A stretch of DNA of 13,897 nucleotides from an uncultured Alistipes sp. (GTDB taxonomy: Bacteria; Bacteroidota; Bacteroidia; Bacteroidales; Rikenellaceae). The position numbers and the translations under genes were made by a program. The notes under the pieces were generated by a model. It did not search any database. It was not told the DNA's origin and saw only the letters and a list, made by a program, of their open reading frames with translations. Positions 13,476-13,897 of this stretch are shown here, one piece after another. Every line of letters starts with the position of its first letter. The stretch's first letter is position 1. The stretch spans positions 1 through 13,897 of the forward strand of contig CAKVKI010000041.1 of NCBI GenBank assembly GCA_934754975.1, written 5' to 3'.

Positions 13476-13897
13476 AACGAATCTGGATTTATACCGCAGT
13501 GCTGCTGACCGCGACGGCATGCGGCCGCGGCGGGGAGTTCGACGCCACGGGTACTTTCGAAGCCACCGAAGTCGTGGTCTCGGCCGAAGTCGCCGGGCGC
13601 ATCCTCAGCTTCGGAGCCGAAGAGGGCGACGAACTCACGGCCGGACAGCAGGTCGGCGTGATCGACACCGTACAGCTCTACCTGCAAAAACTGCAATTGG
13701 AACGCAGCGCCGCTTCGGTACGTTCCAACCGTCCCGATATCGCCAAGCAGGCAGCATCGCTGCGTGAGCAGATTGCCAAACAGCGGACCGAACGCCGCCG
13801 CGTGGAGAACCTGCTGAGGGACGGCGCCGCCACGACCAAGCAGCTGGACGACATCGACGCCCAGTTGAAAGTACTCGAAGGGCAGCTGGACGCCCAG
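13472..13897 (+). CDS. HlyD/membrane-fusion-type periplasmic adaptor, N-terminal part
   Basis: The visible 142 residues begin MKRIWIYTAVLLTATACGRG. This is a signal sequence with a possible lipobox ending in Cys17, so the protein may be anchored as a lipoprotein. Residues about 26-69 form a biotinyl/lipoyl-like half domain (TEVVVSAEVAGRILSFGAEE, then GDELTAGQQVGVIDTVQL). Residues from about 70 enter the long alpha-hairpin (LQLERSAASV, EQIAKQRTERRRVENLLRDG, ATTKQLDDIDAQLKVLEGQL), which docks on TolC. The ORF is cut by the right window edge. Its ATG overlaps the TolC stop. The transporter it serves, probably an ABC-type with HlyD-type adaptor, should follow downstream; that is inference. Confidence 0.9.
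   Translation, partial: MKRIWIYTAVLLTATACGRGGEFDATGTFEATEVVVSAEVAGRILSFGAEEGDELTAGQQVGVIDTVQLYLQKLQLERSAASVRSNRPDIAKQAASLREQIAKQRTERRRVENLLRDGAATTKQLDDIDAQLKVLEGQLDAQ

Noticed and set aside
1-13897. CRISPR arrays, tRNA or rRNA genes, insertion sequences
   Set aside because: No regularly spaced direct repeats, cloverleaf-type segments, transposase-like frames or terminal inverted repeats were seen.

Overview
The window looks like a piece of a Bacteroidota chromosome, most probably a high-GC gut lineage such as Alistipes (Rikenellaceae). Three things point there. The base composition is well above that of Bacteroides. Several genes are preceded by the Bacteroidota-type -7 box TAnnTTTG, one of them with a well-spaced -33 TTTG. 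The protein families are typical of the phylum: a lipoprotein-TPR-transmembrane-HTH regulator, a BatD-like protein, a kdp operon paired with an NtrC-type regulator, and a TetR/TolC/HlyD efflux set. The genus is inference.

Left part (1-2932, all minus strand): the 5' end of a Kdp potassium-pump operon. Reading in the direction of transcription there is a gene for a sigma-54-dependent NtrC-family response regulator, a rho-independent terminator, a possible sigma-54 promoter, two very small membrane-protein genes (36 and 31 codons, overlapping by ATGA), kdpF (26 codons) and kdpA, which runs off the left edge. The two tiny genes ahead of kdpF are unrecognised.

Middle part (3240-9367): a rightward gene (3240-4556) for a BatD-like domain followed by three membrane segments and a PH-like C-terminal domain. 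It converges on a leftward cluster of six genes (9268 down to 4665), and a bidirectional terminator separates the two. The leftward cluster has one visible promoter (9360-9367), short gaps, and no recognised function as a unit. It encodes a two-TM protein with a PH-like domain, a lipoprotein, a two-TM small protein (possibly Imm17-like), a second lipoprotein paralogous to the first, a YbjN-like-fold protein with a helical C-terminus, and a cytosolic trypsin-like protease fused to a zinc ribbon and a YbjN-like domain. The BatD-like protein ends in the same TM-TM-PH layout as the first gene of the cluster. This neighbourhood is the best candidate here for an undescribed system, possibly envelope-stress sensing or protein quality control. 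That role is speculation.

Next (9487-11100, minus strand): a one-component regulator with a lipoprotein signal, TPR-rich periplasmic region, one transmembrane helix and a C-terminal helix-turn-helix. It lies directly upstream of the six-gene cluster and could control it.

Right part (11493-13897, plus strand): a promoter, a TetR-family repressor gene, a TolC-family outer-membrane efflux gene, and the start of an HlyD/periplasmic-adaptor lipoprotein gene that runs off the right edge. The genes are 3 bases apart or overlapping, so they form one operon. It probably encodes a tripartite exporter whose inner-membrane component lies beyond the window. A 24-base perfect palindrome and a smaller TAACA-N4-TGTTA element near the promoter are candidate operators.
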